From Frankia sp. RB7 (GTDB lineage: Bacteria > Pseudomonadota > Alphaproteobacteria > Rhizobiales > Xanthobacteraceae), in contig JAUEPE010000023.1 in NCBI GenBank assembly GCA_030403585.1, positions 35,380-99,379 on the forward strand: a stretch of 64,000 nt of DNA. The letters are read 5' to 3'. The notes under the pieces are model-generated. The model ran no database searches and had not been told where the DNA came from. It saw only the letters and a program-made list of their open reading frames with translations. Below are positions 17,537 to 26,077 of the stretch, piece by piece (positions within the stretch are counted from its first letter, which is position 1; each line of letters begins with the position of its first letter). Both the position numbers and the translations under genes were made by a program.

Positions 17537-18306
17537 CCGGCCTTGGCGCACGGGGACGGCGCGGATTGACGCGACGAAGCTTACCTTCCAACCCCATTGC
17601 GGACGCGACGGGAATGACGGCTGCGACGGCGGATGGCTCCTCCCCGCCCAGCGTCGTGACCGCGCTTTATCTCCGTACCAAGGCGCTGCATGCGGAAGCC
17701 GAACGGACCGGCATCATTCGCGATCTGCTGCGGGGTGACGCAAGCCGGGCTGGCTACATCCTGTTGTTGCGCAATCTGCTTCCTGCCTATCGAGCGATGG
17801 AGGATGGGCTCGAACGCCATCGCGGTTCACCCGGCATCGCATTGCTCTCCCGCTACCGCCTTGAACGAACGCTCGCGATCGAATCCGACCTTGCTGCGCT
17901 GTGCGGCGAGCGATGGATTGCGGATATTCCGCTGCTTGCCGCCGGCGAGATTTACGCCAAGCGGGTTTCGCATGCGGCCGATGGCGACGGCATGCGACTG
18001 ATCGCACATGCCTATACCCGCTATCTCGGGGACCTCAGCGGCGGCCAGATCCTCCAGCGATTGCTGGCGCGCTCGCTGGAGCTTCGCCCTTCGGAGCTGA
18101 CCTTCTACGATTTTCCGCACTTTCCAGATTTGAAAGTGCTGAAGGCCGACTACCGCAACGCGCTCGAAGAGGCCGGCGCACTTGTGCCCGATCCACAGGC
18201 TGTGGTGGAGGAAGGCGCAATCGCCTTTTCCATGAATATCGACCTGTCCTGTGCCGTCGGGGCTGCAGTACCACAAAGGTCGGCCATGGTCGCGGTCGTG
18301 CAATAG
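17533..18306 (+). CDS. hmuO: biliverdin-producing heme oxygenase
   Basis: Heme oxygenase opens heme to biliverdin, the chromophore of the adjacent bacteriophytochrome. The proximal heme ligand region is TKALHAEAERTGIIRDLL, and the distal helix has the family motif RYLGDLSGGQILQRLL. The GTG at 17533 overlaps the aerR stop and gives 257 residues; the ATG at 17614 (MTAATADGSS) gives about 230 and is also possible. The bacteriophytochrome gene converges on it with a gap of 20 nt. The name is by family resemblance; bphO would be equally valid. Confidence 0.85.
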   Translation: MTGLGARGRRGLTRRSLPSNPIADATGMTAATADGSSPPSVVTALYLRTKALHAEAERTGIIRDLLRGDASRAGYILLLRNLLPAYRAMEDGLERHRGSPGIALLSRYRLERTLAIESDLAALCGERWIADIPLLAAGEIYAKRVSHAADGDGMRLIAHAYTRYLGDLSGGQILQRLLARSLELRPSELTFYDFPHFPDLKVLKADYRNALEEAGALVPDPQAVVEEGAIAFSMNIDLSCAVGAAVPQRSAMVAVVQ

Positions 18307-18325
18307 GTCGGCCTCGCGTACAGTT

Positions 18326-20506
18326 TCAGGCGTTCGGCTTGCCGCCGCCCGACGTCCGCGACGCATGCCAGATCAGATGCTCCAGCACTTCGGCGGTGCG
18401 CAGCGTCGAATTGCGGACGCTCTCGAGCATCTCGGCGATCCGGCCGGTTTCCACACCATAGGTGATCTCGAGCGCGGCGAGCTGGGCGTTCTCGACCACC
18501 GACGACAGCAGGTTCTGGTAGACGAGATCGGTCTTGGAATCGAGACGGACACTGCTGATCCGATTGCTCTGAACGATACCTTCCTGGAAACGGCTACGCG
18601 CGATCTCGGCGGCCTTTCGGTCCGTGATATCGGAGAAGATCAGCACGAAGCCGAGCACCCGGTCCCGCGACGGCTGCACAGGATCGGCCCTTATCATCAA
18701 CGGTTTTTCCCGGTTGCTTTCGCTGCGCAACAGCAACTCGCCGCGCCACGCGCGATGGTGACGGATGAGATCCGCAACATCGCGAAGAAAACGGTCCGAT
18801 TGTTGAAATGCCCCGGCCAGCTCGTCCAGTCGATCGAACGCGCTGTGATCCTTCGGCAGCAAGGTCCTGAACGCTTCGTTCATCAGCAGGATCTTTCCGT
18901 CGATGTCGGCGATGATCACCGGCTGCTCGGACACACGCACGTGGCGGCTGAACTGTTCGAGCTGGTCCTGGGCGATGAGCGTGCGCACCGCGCGGAATTG
19001 CAGCACGATATCCGCCACCGACTGGCCGATCAGGCGGGCGGCGGCAAGATCGGCCGGCGTCCACGGCTCGGACGTCCCCTCCACCTGCTGATGCCACTGT
19101 GCAAACGACCGCCGCGGCGAGAGATCCAATGGATTGTCGCCGATCACGAACGGCTTCAACGGATCGCCGCCCCAGGTCACCGTGCGGATGCGCTCCGGCC
19201 GGAACCAGATCAGGTACTCGCCGGGATTGCTGGAAATCGGCGTCACCGCGATGCCGCTCGCGACCTTCGTGATCCCCGCGAATTGAGGGAGATCCAGCCC
19301 TAACGATGCCGTCGCCACCACAGATCGATCGCGATGCGTGTCGAGCCACGCACCGATCTCCCTGATTTCCTGTGTCCCCGGAACCTCACCGGTCGAGATG
19401 ATCTGGCCTTCATAGATCAGAGCGCTTCCACTCGCCCCCAGCGGCTGCAGGACCGATTGCGAGCTATCGAAGATCGCGCCGCGCCAGTCGCCTTCGCGCG
19501 ACATCGCCTCGATCATTCGCTGCTCGAGCCGTTGCACGAAGATCTCGGACTGGCTCTGCGCAAAGCTCTCGAGCGCCGCGATGCGCGTCGCAATCGCCTC
19601 GGCAAGCAGTTCGCAAACCGCCCGCAATTCAAAATGGATAAAGCGCGGCTCGTAATGATGACAGGCGACGAGGCCCCACAGCTTTCCGCCGACCACCAGC
19701 GAGATCACCAGGGTCGCGCCTACGCCCATGTTCTTCAGGTACTGAAGGTGAATCGGGGACATGCTGCGCAGGAAGCAGAGCGACATATCCAGATCGCGTC
19801 CGGTGATCGGTGAGAGCCGGGGCTGCAGCGGGACGGGCTGATAGTTCACATCCACCAGCACGCGGACTCGTGTGCGCTCATAGAGTCGCCGCGCCATCTG
19901 CGGAATATCGGTCGCAGGGTAGCGATTGCCCAGATACGCTTCAAGCTCCGGCTTGCGGCGCTCCGAAAACACTTCGCCATGTCCCTCGTCATCGAAACGG
20001 TAGACCATGACCCGGTCATAGCCGGTACGATCCTGAAACAAAGTCGCGGCCTCTTCGCACAGCGCCCGAATCGAGGACGCGGTACGAATCTTCTCAAGCG
20101 CCTTGGCGATGTACCTGGTCAAATCGACCGACGGTCCGGCCCGCTCCAGCTCGATGACCAGCCCTCCTTCGGCCGGACGATGCAAAAGCCCGTCATATTC
20201 GGCGGCGGGGCTTCCGATCCTGCAGCGAACCGCGATCGGCATCCCCTGGGCGGTCGGGTCGAGGTGCGGGAGAATTCGGACCAGCAGGTCGCCGTCGAGA
20301 TCGGCGAGCGCCATGCCGTCGACTTGCTTCAGATTGAGAAATGCCGCGGCATTGGCACTGGCCTGAACAACACGGTGATCTGGCTCGCTGACGACCAACA
20401 GGGCGCCGTGGGGCTGTATTGAGCCCGCGAGATGGATCTCTTCCCGTTCGCAGTTCGAAAGGTCGGCTTTTCCGAATGCTGGTGTAGCGAGCGAATGCAG
20501 CGCCAA
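18326..20506 (-). CDS. bphP: bacteriophytochrome with PAS-GAF-PHY-PAS and no kinase catalytic domain
   Basis: A red/far-red photoreceptor. I choose the TTG at 20506 (AGAGGA upstream, one base after the ppsR2 stop), giving 726 residues. Cys19 in DLSNCEREEIHLAGSIQPHG is the expected biliverdin attachment site. PAS is about residues 15-125, GAF 140-310 with YPATDIPQMARRLY (Asp200), PHY 315-495, and a second PAS with EQPVIIADIDGKILLMNEAFR near 550-650. The last 90 residues are helical and lack His-kinase H, N and G boxes. This matches the BphP of Bradyrhizobium ORS278 and RpBphP1, which act by binding PpsR2 directly. Heme oxygenase next door supplies the chromophore. Confidence 0.93.
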   Translation of the reverse strand: MALHSLATPAFGKADLSNCEREEIHLAGSIQPHGALLVVSEPDHRVVQASANAAAFLNLKQVDGMALADLDGDLLVRILPHLDPTAQGMPIAVRCRIGSPAAEYDGLLHRPAEGGLVIELERAGPSVDLTRYIAKALEKIRTASSIRALCEEAATLFQDRTGYDRVMVYRFDDEGHGEVFSERRKPELEAYLGNRYPATDIPQMARRLYERTRVRVLVDVNYQPVPLQPRLSPITGRDLDMSLCFLRSMSPIHLQYLKNMGVGATLVISLVVGGKLWGLVACHHYEPRFIHFELRAVCELLAEAIATRIAALESFAQSQSEIFVQRLEQRMIEAMSREGDWRGAIFDSSQSVLQPLGASGSALIYEGQIISTGEVPGTQEIREIGAWLDTHRDRSVVATASLGLDLPQFAGITKVASGIAVTPISSNPGEYLIWFRPERIRTVTWGGDPLKPFVIGDNPLDLSPRRSFAQWHQQVEGTSEPWTPADLAAARLIGQSVADIVLQFRAVRTLIAQDQLEQFSRHVRVSEQPVIIADIDGKILLMNEAFRTLLPKDHSAFDRLDELAGAFQQSDRFLRDVADLIRHHRAWRGELLLRSESNREKPLMIRADPVQPSRDRVLGFVLIFSDITDRKAAEIARSRFQEGIVQSNRISSVRLDSKTDLVYQNLLSSVVENAQLAALEITYGVETGRIAEMLESVRNSTLRTAEVLEHLIWHASRTSGGGKPNA

Positions 20507-20507
20507 C

Positions 20508-21881
20508 TCAGTCCTCTGGGGTTTCCTCGGCGTCCGGCTCCTTGTCGTCCAGGCCGTAACGATTGAGCTTTGCATAAAGGCTCTGGCGGCTCAATCCCAG
20601 AAGTTCAGCCGTCGCCGTCCGGTTGCCACCAGCAAGCTCGAGCGCCTGCTTCACATAGTGCTGTTCGACGACGCCCACCGTATTCTTGACGAGCTGGCGC
20701 AGCGACGATTTCCCAATCTGCTCGCTCATCGAGCCCAGCGCGGTGCGCAGAAAATCACTCTCGCTGCCCGACGGCAGGCGACGGGCCACATTGCGAAGCA
20801 GCACGCCGATCTGACCCAACTCGCCCTCCCCGGTCCCGGCCGAGATCTCGACCTCAGTCTCGGTACCGAGCTCACCGCGAACCGACGTTGTGAACAGCCT
20901 CACGGTCTTGTGCCGCTGGATGTTCGAAAGAAGTGCATTCAGATCGGCGCCCGGCTGCCAGAGCCACCGGTCAAGCGATTCCCCGATTGCTGACGCCTTC
21001 GAGCCGAGTTGCACCAGATCGAGAAAGGCCTGATTGGCGTGGCGAATGATGCCGGCTTCATCGAGCGCCACGAACCCATCGGGCAAATGCTCGACCAACT
21101 CCTCGATGGTCGAAGGCTCGCCCTTCTCTTTCGGGGCCGACAGGTCGGTCGCTGCGGTGAATTGAAGCAGAAACACATGGCCGGGCTCCGCCGTCATCAG
21201 CGACCCGCGCAGCATCCAAGGCATCGCTTCAGGGCCAAGATGCACAAGGATGCTCAGCGCCTTGCCGCGCTCGCGGATGCGCGCAAGCACTTCGCGAACC
21301 GCGTCGCGGTCTTCAGCGGCGATGTCATGCAGCAGCTCGCGTCCTGCGATGTCCTCGTTGCGGCGACGCGGCGAATTCAGCGCCTCGATCGCAGTGCGGT
21401 TTGCCTCCAGGATCCGCAGATTGGCGGCCGACACGATCATGACGGCTTCGTTCGATGCGTCGAAGACCAGACGGTAACGGGTCTCGATTTCGCGCAGCTT
21501 CCAATAGTCGCGCTCCATCGTTTGCTGGGCCGCGATCAGGCGCGACTGAAGCTCCGCGACGGCCTGCAGGTTCTTGCCGATCGCGAGCATTCCGGCACGG
21601 CCGCCAAGCAGCACCGTGGTGTATTCCATCGGAATTTCGAGACCGCTCGGAAAGCGCTGATTGATCTGGCGGAACGCCGAAATGCCAGTGACGCGCGCGT
21701 CATCGACCATACGCTTGACCTTCTCGCCGCCCATGTCACCGGCGACTTCGACCCAAAGGCGGCCGAGCCATCCGTCGACGCTCTCGCTGCTCATGGATGG
21801 CGACAGCGTCGCCTCGCGGATCACCCCCTCCATGTCCAGCAAGAGGGTGATGTCGGGCTGTACGGTCGGTAATACGGCCAT
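20508..21881 (-). CDS. ppsR2: PpsR2-type transcriptional repressor of photosynthesis genes, cysteine-free
   Basis: A 457-residue PpsR/CrtJ protein: N-terminal PAS-like domain, long linker helix with AQQTMERDYWKLREIETRYRLVFDAS, two PAS domains (about residues 145-260 and 265-370), and a Fis-type helix-turn-helix at the C-terminus (LELAGGNRTATAELLGLSRQSLYAKLNRYGL). It contains no cysteine at all, so thiol redox control, as described for Rhodobacter PpsR/CrtJ, is impossible. With bphP one base downstream, light control through protein contact with the phytochrome is the obvious mechanism, as reported for PpsR2 in Bradyrhizobium and Rps. palustris. A palindrome lies about 185 nt upstream (22065-22082). 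Confidence 0.93.
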   Translation of the reverse strand: MAVLPTVQPDITLLLDMEGVIREATLSPSMSSESVDGWLGRLWVEVAGDMGGEKVKRMVDDARVTGISAFRQINQRFPSGLEIPMEYTTVLLGGRAGMLAIGKNLQAVAELQSRLIAAQQTMERDYWKLREIETRYRLVFDASNEAVMIVSAANLRILEANRTAIEALNSPRRRNEDIAGRELLHDIAAEDRDAVREVLARIRERGKALSILVHLGPEAMPWMLRGSLMTAEPGHVFLLQFTAATDLSAPKEKGEPSTIEELVEHLPDGFVALDEAGIIRHANQAFLDLVQLGSKASAIGESLDRWLWQPGADLNALLSNIQRHKTVRLFTTSVRGELGTETEVEISAGTGEGELGQIGVLLRNVARRLPSGSESDFLRTALGSMSEQIGKSSLRQLVKNTVGVVEQHYVKQALELAGGNRTATAELLGLSRQSLYAKLNRYGLDDKEPDAEETPED

Positions 21882-22064
21882 CTGCTATCTGCCGATCATC
21901 CTGTGCGGAGCGTGAAGCTGTCGAAACAACGGCAGTTGGACCGATGCACGCGACGTGCCAACATTGCCTGACACTCGGCACCCGGAAATTAGGGCCCTGC
22001 CTAGTAGGAATGCGCAGAATCCGCCGGCAAAGTCAAGAAACACCTTTGTTTAGAAGGTTTTAGT

Positions 22065-22082
22065 TGTCACATTTGTATGACA
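22065..22082. promoter_or_regulatory. PpsR-type operator between ppsR2 and cycA
   Basis: A perfect TGT-N12-ACA palindrome almost exactly midway between the ppsR2 start (183 nt away) and the cycA start (182 nt away). It could mediate autoregulation of ppsR2-bphP, repression of cycA, or both by looping with the second site. Confidence 0.8.
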
Positions 22083-22208
22083 CAGGCTGTTCTCTTGGTG
22101 GCCGATGGCTCGCTGATAGAATATTGAGCCAGCATAATCCACTTGGAACTCGTTGGACGTCCTCAAAAGAACGTCAGGGAACTGACAACACTAATTGATA
22201 TTTATAAC

Positions 22209-22226
22209 TGTCAATATATCATAACA
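22209..22226. promoter_or_regulatory. PpsR-type operator immediately upstream of cycA
   Basis: A perfect TGT-N12-ACA palindrome ending 38 nt before the GTG start of cycA, within or next to its likely promoter. Confidence 0.8.
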
Positions 22227-22263
22227 TCCAAATCGGGACCAAACAGCAGTCAGGGAGAGCAAC

Positions 22264-22698
22264 GTGCCGGTGAAATCTGCAGTTTTTGCTTTTGTTGCAG
22301 CAGCCATTGTCTTTTCGAGCAGCGCGGCCATCGCACAAGACGCGGCCAAGGGTGAGCAGATTTTCAAGCAATGCATGACCTGCCACCGCATTGGGCCGGA
22401 TGCCAAGAACCTGGTCGGGCCGGTCTTGACCGGCGTCATCGGCCGGCAATCGGGAACGGCGCCAGGCTTCGCCTATTCGACGTTGAATAAGTCCGCAGGT
22501 GAGAACGGACTGGTCTGGTCCGACGACCTGATCATGCAGTACCTGCCTGATCCGAACGCATTCCTGAAGAAATTCCTGACCGACAAGGGCAAGCCTGAAC
22601 TGGCCGTCGGTTCGACCAAGATGGCGTTCAAGCTCACTGACGAGCAGCAGCGGAAGGACGTCATCGCCTACATCAACAAATTCTCCGAAAAGAAATAG
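22264..22698 (+). CDS. cycA: cytochrome c2, soluble electron donor to the reaction centre
   Basis: A 144-residue periplasmic cytochrome. The signal peptide SAVFAFVAAAIVFSSSAAIAQD is cleaved after AIA. The heme attachment motif is CMTCH, with GPVLTGVIGRQSGTAPGFAYS typical of class I c2 cytochromes and STKMAF carrying the probable axial Met. The start is a GTG at 22264 preceded by GGGAGAG. Since no pufC (tetraheme cytochrome) is found in the puf operon, this c2 is the likely donor that re-reduces the photo-oxidised special pair. Two PpsR palindromes lie upstream, tying it to photosynthesis control. Confidence 0.92.
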   Translation: MPVKSAVFAFVAAAIVFSSSAAIAQDAAKGEQIFKQCMTCHRIGPDAKNLVGPVLTGVIGRQSGTAPGFAYSTLNKSAGENGLVWSDDLIMQYLPDPNAFLKKFLTDKGKPELAVGSTKMAFKLTDEQQRKDVIAYINKFSEKK

Positions 22699-22725
22699 TC
22701 GGTCGGCGCAGGGGCAGCGCGGTGG

Positions 22726-22992
22726 CTAGTTGCGCCACCGCCGGGTGACGTCCGTCAGATGCGCGAGTCCGGCCGCCGCGAGTAAGAAGCTTGCCAACAT
22801 CCAGCCGCTGCCGGCCAGGGTTGCGCGCAGTGCGAGCAGAAGAAATAGGCCGGCGCACAGATTAGGTAACAGGTCGCGTGGCGAGATGCCCCGCCGGGCA
22901 CGCGACCAATATGCCAACAAGGCCGCAGCCTCGAGAACGACCACGACAAGAATGAAGTCGACGAGGCGTCCACTCGCAAACACGTCAGCCAT
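22726..22992 (-). CDS. small membrane protein linked to tspO, function unknown
   Basis: An 88-residue protein with three hydrophobic stretches: LVDFILVVVVLEAAALLAYW, LLPNLCAGLFLLLALRATLA and GWMLASFLLAAAGLAHLTDV. It ends TRRWRN. It lies 42 nt downstream of tspO on the same strand and is probably the last gene of the ppsR1-bchG-bch2-bchP-tspO unit. No family is recognised. Similar small proteins may sit beside tspO in related PGCs; I cannot verify this. Confidence 0.7.
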   Translation of the reverse strand: MADVFASGRLVDFILVVVVLEAAALLAYWSRARRGISPRDLLPNLCAGLFLLLALRATLAGSGWMLASFLLAAAGLAHLTDVTRRWRN

Positions 22993-23034
22993 ACCGGAAC
23001 ATCACATGGAGACCCCGATCCTGGCAACCGTTTG

Positions 23035-23523
23035 TCACGTAAACGGCCCGTTCAGACGAACGACCGTCAGATTGAGAAATGCGGCGAACGACACCCACAA
23101 CAGATAAGGCACCAGATAAAGGCTCGCGGGCCTCGCGAAGCGCCAGAACACGATGATCGGCAACAGGATCGAAAGCCACAGGAACGCCACCTCGATTAGC
23201 GCCCAATCCGGACGTTTCAGCGCGAAGAACAACGTGCTCCACAACACATTGAGAAATCCGTTCAGGGCCAACAGCGCGATCACCCATTCCCGCTGCGCGC
23301 GGTTATCCGCGTTGCGCCAGGCATCAACCGCCGAGGCCGTCGCCAGCGTAAAGATCAAAGTCCAGGCGGGACCGAACAGCCAATCCGGCGGTTGCCAGGA
23401 GGGTTTTCGTAAGCCTTGATACCAGACCCCGGTATCGGTCAACGTGCCGCCTAGCACCGCAATGAAGATCGCAACCGAAGCCGCGATCAGGACGGGCTTC
23501 CAGAAACTGCCGCGCGTGGCCAT
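23035..23523 (-). CDS. tspO: TspO/MBR tryptophan-rich sensory protein
   Basis: A 162-residue, five-helix TspO protein starting at the ATG at 23523, which overlaps the bchP stop by one base. It shows the Trp-rich pattern TDTGVWYQGLRKPSWQPPDWLFGPAWTLIFTL and LNGFLNVLWSTLFFALKRPDWALIEVAFLW. In Rhodobacter sphaeroides, TspO modulates photosynthesis gene expression in response to oxygen, apparently by affecting tetrapyrrole intermediates; it binds porphyrins. Here it follows the bacteriochlorophyll phytylation genes. Confidence 0.95.
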   Translation of the reverse strand: MATRGSFWKPVLIAASVAIFIAVLGGTLTDTGVWYQGLRKPSWQPPDWLFGPAWTLIFTLATASAVDAWRNADNRAQREWVIALLALNGFLNVLWSTLFFALKRPDWALIEVAFLWLSILLPIIVFWRFARPASLYLVPYLLWVSFAAFLNLTVVRLNGPFT

Positions 23524-24719
23524 TACGCCGATGCCAGCCCTGCCATGTGGGCAAGGTTCTTGAAGAAAATGCGGACATGGGCGACCGGCTTGGCGCGAAC
23601 CAGTTCCTTGTTCATATAGGCATCCCACGTCAGCTTCTGGACGTCGCGGTCGCGGCAGATGCTGACGAAACGTTCGCGGCGACGATCGTTGGAGTACCAG
23701 TACCACTGCATCACACCGAGAATCCAGAACACGACACCGTGCAGCCGCATGAAGCGCTTCCGCGCATTGCGCAGGGCCTTGGCATCCCCAGTCTCCAGAA
23801 ACTCGTCGACGGCCTCCGCCGACAACCGTCCGCCGATCATCGCGTAGTAAATGCCCTCGCCCGACGCGGGAGCAACGACACCCGCGGCATCGCCGGCGAG
23901 CAGCACGCTGTGCCCATCGTCCCACCGCGGCAGCGGGTGCAGCGGGATCGGGGCGCCTTCGCGGCGAATGGTCTCCGAGGTTCCAAGCCCCGCGGCGTTT
24001 CGTAGGCCTCCCACGGAATCTCGTAATGAAAATCCCTTGCGGGCGGACCCTGTTCCGACGCTGACGGTGTCGCCGTGCGGGAAAACCCAGCCGTAGAAGT
24101 CGGGAGACACGCTGCCGCGGTAATAGACGTCGCAACGTGTACCGTCGAAGCTGGATGCCGCCGGCGGAGCGCGAACGATTTCATGATAGGCAAACACGTA
24201 AGGCAGCCGGTCAGCACCGGGCAGACACTGTCGTGCCACGGCCGACAAGGCGCCATCGGCACCGATCAACGCGCGCACCCGAACCGTGCGTTCCGCCATG
24301 GTCCCGTCGGCGGCGCGTTCCTCATAATGGACGACGGTCACGCCGGATTCGTCACGTTCGAAACGCTTGAACAGGCCAGTCCGCCGTTGCGCACCGGCAT
24401 CGGCGGCGCGTGTTCGTAACCATTCGTCGAACACATCGCGGTCGACCATGCCGACAAAGCCGCCGTCGATGGGCATGTCAACTTGCTTGTCCGATGGCGA
24501 CACCATTCGGGCGGAGTTGACGTGCGCGACCAGCAGGTGATCGGGAATGTCGAAGTCGCGGATCAGCCGCGGCGGGATCGCGCCACCACAAGGCTTGATG
24601 CGCCCGGCACGATCGAGCAACAACACGCTCCGCCCGCGCTTTGCAAGATCGTGCGCGGCCGTCGCTCCGGACGGGCCTCCGCCAATCACCACGACATCGA
24701 ACATCTCCGAACTGGTCAT
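23523..24719 (-). CDS. bchP: geranylgeranyl reductase (bacteriochlorophyll tail)
   Basis: BchP reduces the geranylgeranyl tail of bacteriochlorophyllide esters to phytyl in three NADPH-dependent steps. The 398-residue flavoprotein has the N-terminal dinucleotide fold VVIGGGPSGATAAHDLAKRG with GRIKPCGGAIPP, and a second FAD motif LLAGDAAGVVAPASGEGIYYAM near residue 275. It overlaps the neighbouring genes at both ends, fitting the bchG-bch2-bchP order. Confidence 0.95.
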   Translation of the reverse strand: MTSSEMFDVVVIGGGPSGATAAHDLAKRGRSVLLLDRAGRIKPCGGAIPPRLIRDFDIPDHLLVAHVNSARMVSPSDKQVDMPIDGGFVGMVDRDVFDEWLRTRAADAGAQRRTGLFKRFERDESGVTVVHYEERAADGTMAERTVRVRALIGADGALSAVARQCLPGADRLPYVFAYHEIVRAPPAASSFDGTRCDVYYRGSVSPDFYGWVFPHGDTVSVGTGSARKGFSLRDSVGGLRNAAGLGTSETIRREGAPIPLHPLPRWDDGHSVLLAGDAAGVVAPASGEGIYYAMIGGRLSAEAVDEFLETGDAKALRNARKRFMRLHGVVFWILGVMQWYWYSNDRRRERFVSICRDRDVQKLTWDAYMNKELVRAKPVAHVRIFFKNLAHMAGLASA

Positions 24720-26077
24720 GACCGAGCTCCTTCTGCGATAGCGGCAACCGGCGAGCCGAAAACGCGCTGTTGTGTAGCGTCCTTTGCTGGAGCGCGATCA
24801 ACCCAAACTGCCATGAAAGCGGCCACGACGAACAGGCCCGCCTCCGATGCGAACACCGCGGAATAAGACAACGCCGCCGACGTCAGGACATAGCGCGCGA
24901 TATCGCTGGCCAGCGTTCCCAGGAATCCACCGAACCCGAACGCGAACGCCTGCGCCGCGCCCCAGAGCCCCATTCGCACGCCTTCCCGTTTCTCATCACC
25001 CGCTCCGACCAGGGCCATCATCGAGCCGATCGCCGCCACGGCGTAAGCCCCATTGGTGACACCGAGCATAAACACGGTCTCACGCAACGGCCAGGGCGGC
25101 CCGACGACCGCAGCCGTCGCCAAACACAACAGCGCGATCGCCGAAGCCAGACACCCACCAATGGTCCATATCTGAAGGTTGCCGCGAGATCGCGGATAGA
25201 AGGCGCCGATCAACGGCACCATTGTCATGCCAATCAACGTGCCCGCATGCTGGACGCCCGAAAGCCGGGTCGTTTCGCCGGGCGTGAAGCCGAACACCAC
25301 TCCGGCGAACGGCTCGAGGATCAGATCCTGAGCGCTATAGGCGAGCATCGAGACAAAGACAAAGGTTGCGAACCGCCGTGATCTTGGTTCGGTCCAGACT
25401 TCCAGGAAAGCGTCGCGGAACGACGTCTGGCGCGGCGAGTTCTTCGGGGCCAATTCGGCGTTGGCAACCGACTCTCCTTCGACGCCCCACACGCCGATGA
25501 AGGTCAGAACCAATGCCGCTACGGATACTGCTCCCGACACAACGATCAATCGCACTGGCGAAAACGGATCGAGCAAATGGCCCGCTACACCGGTGGTTAC
25601 GATAAAGCCTGCAATCATCATCACCCAGACGATGGTCGCCGCCGCCGCACGGCGGCTGTCATCGGTGCGCTTCGCAAGCAGCACCAGCAGCGACGTACCA
25701 GCGGCGCCGACCCCGACGCCGATCAGGCAGAAGGCGAATACCGCAACCGCGATGCCGAACAGCGGATGCGTGTTCGTCCAGGCCGTCGCCACTGCGGCCA
25801 TCAGCCCGCCGGTTGCGAGCACCGCCATGCCGCCGACGATCCACGGCGTTCGGCGGGCCCCGAGATCCGAGCCATGGCCCCAGGCCGGCCGGAAGACCTG
25901 AAGGGCATAGTGAATGGCGACGAGAGCGCCCGGCAGGATCGCCGGCATCGCCAGCTCGACCACCATGACCCGGTTCAACGTCGAAGTCGTCAAGACCACG
26001 ATTGCGCCGAGGCCGGTCTGAACCAGGCCAAGCCTGACAATGCCCAACCATGAAAGAACCGGGTCGTTCATGGTCAA
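24716..26077 (-). CDS. PucC-family MFS protein (Bch2/Orf428 type)
   Basis: A 453-residue, 12-helix membrane protein of the PucC/LhaA branch, lying between bchG and bchP as the orf428/bch2 gene of Rhodobacter does. Shared motifs with LhaA include TTSTLNRVMVVELAMPAILPGALVAIHYALQVFRPAWGHGSD and SMLAYSAQDLILEPFAG. Members are thought to move or chaperone bacteriochlorophyll for light-harvesting assembly. It is the second PucC-like gene in the window and overlaps its neighbours by 4 nt at each end. Note that no LH2 (pucBA) genes are present here. Confidence 0.9.
   Translation of the reverse strand: MTMNDPVLSWLGIVRLGLVQTGLGAIVVLTTSTLNRVMVVELAMPAILPGALVAIHYALQVFRPAWGHGSDLGARRTPWIVGGMAVLATGGLMAAVATAWTNTHPLFGIAVAVFAFCLIGVGVGAAGTSLLVLLAKRTDDSRRAAAATIVWVMMIAGFIVTTGVAGHLLDPFSPVRLIVVSGAVSVAALVLTFIGVWGVEGESVANAELAPKNSPRQTSFRDAFLEVWTEPRSRRFATFVFVSMLAYSAQDLILEPFAGVVFGFTPGETTRLSGVQHAGTLIGMTMVPLIGAFYPRSRGNLQIWTIGGCLASAIALLCLATAAVVGPPWPLRETVFMLGVTNGAYAVAAIGSMMALVGAGDEKREGVRMGLWGAAQAFAFGFGGFLGTLASDIARYVLTSAALSYSAVFASEAGLFVVAAFMAVWVDRAPAKDATQQRVFGSPVAAIAEGARS

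Larger units (their letters stand above)
21882..22263. other. ppsR2 / cycA divergent control region
   Basis: A 382 nt AT-rich gap with no supported gene. It holds two perfect TGT-N12-ACA palindromes (22065-22082 and 22209-22226). It likely serves both ppsR2-bphP (minus) and cycA (plus). Confidence 0.8.
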
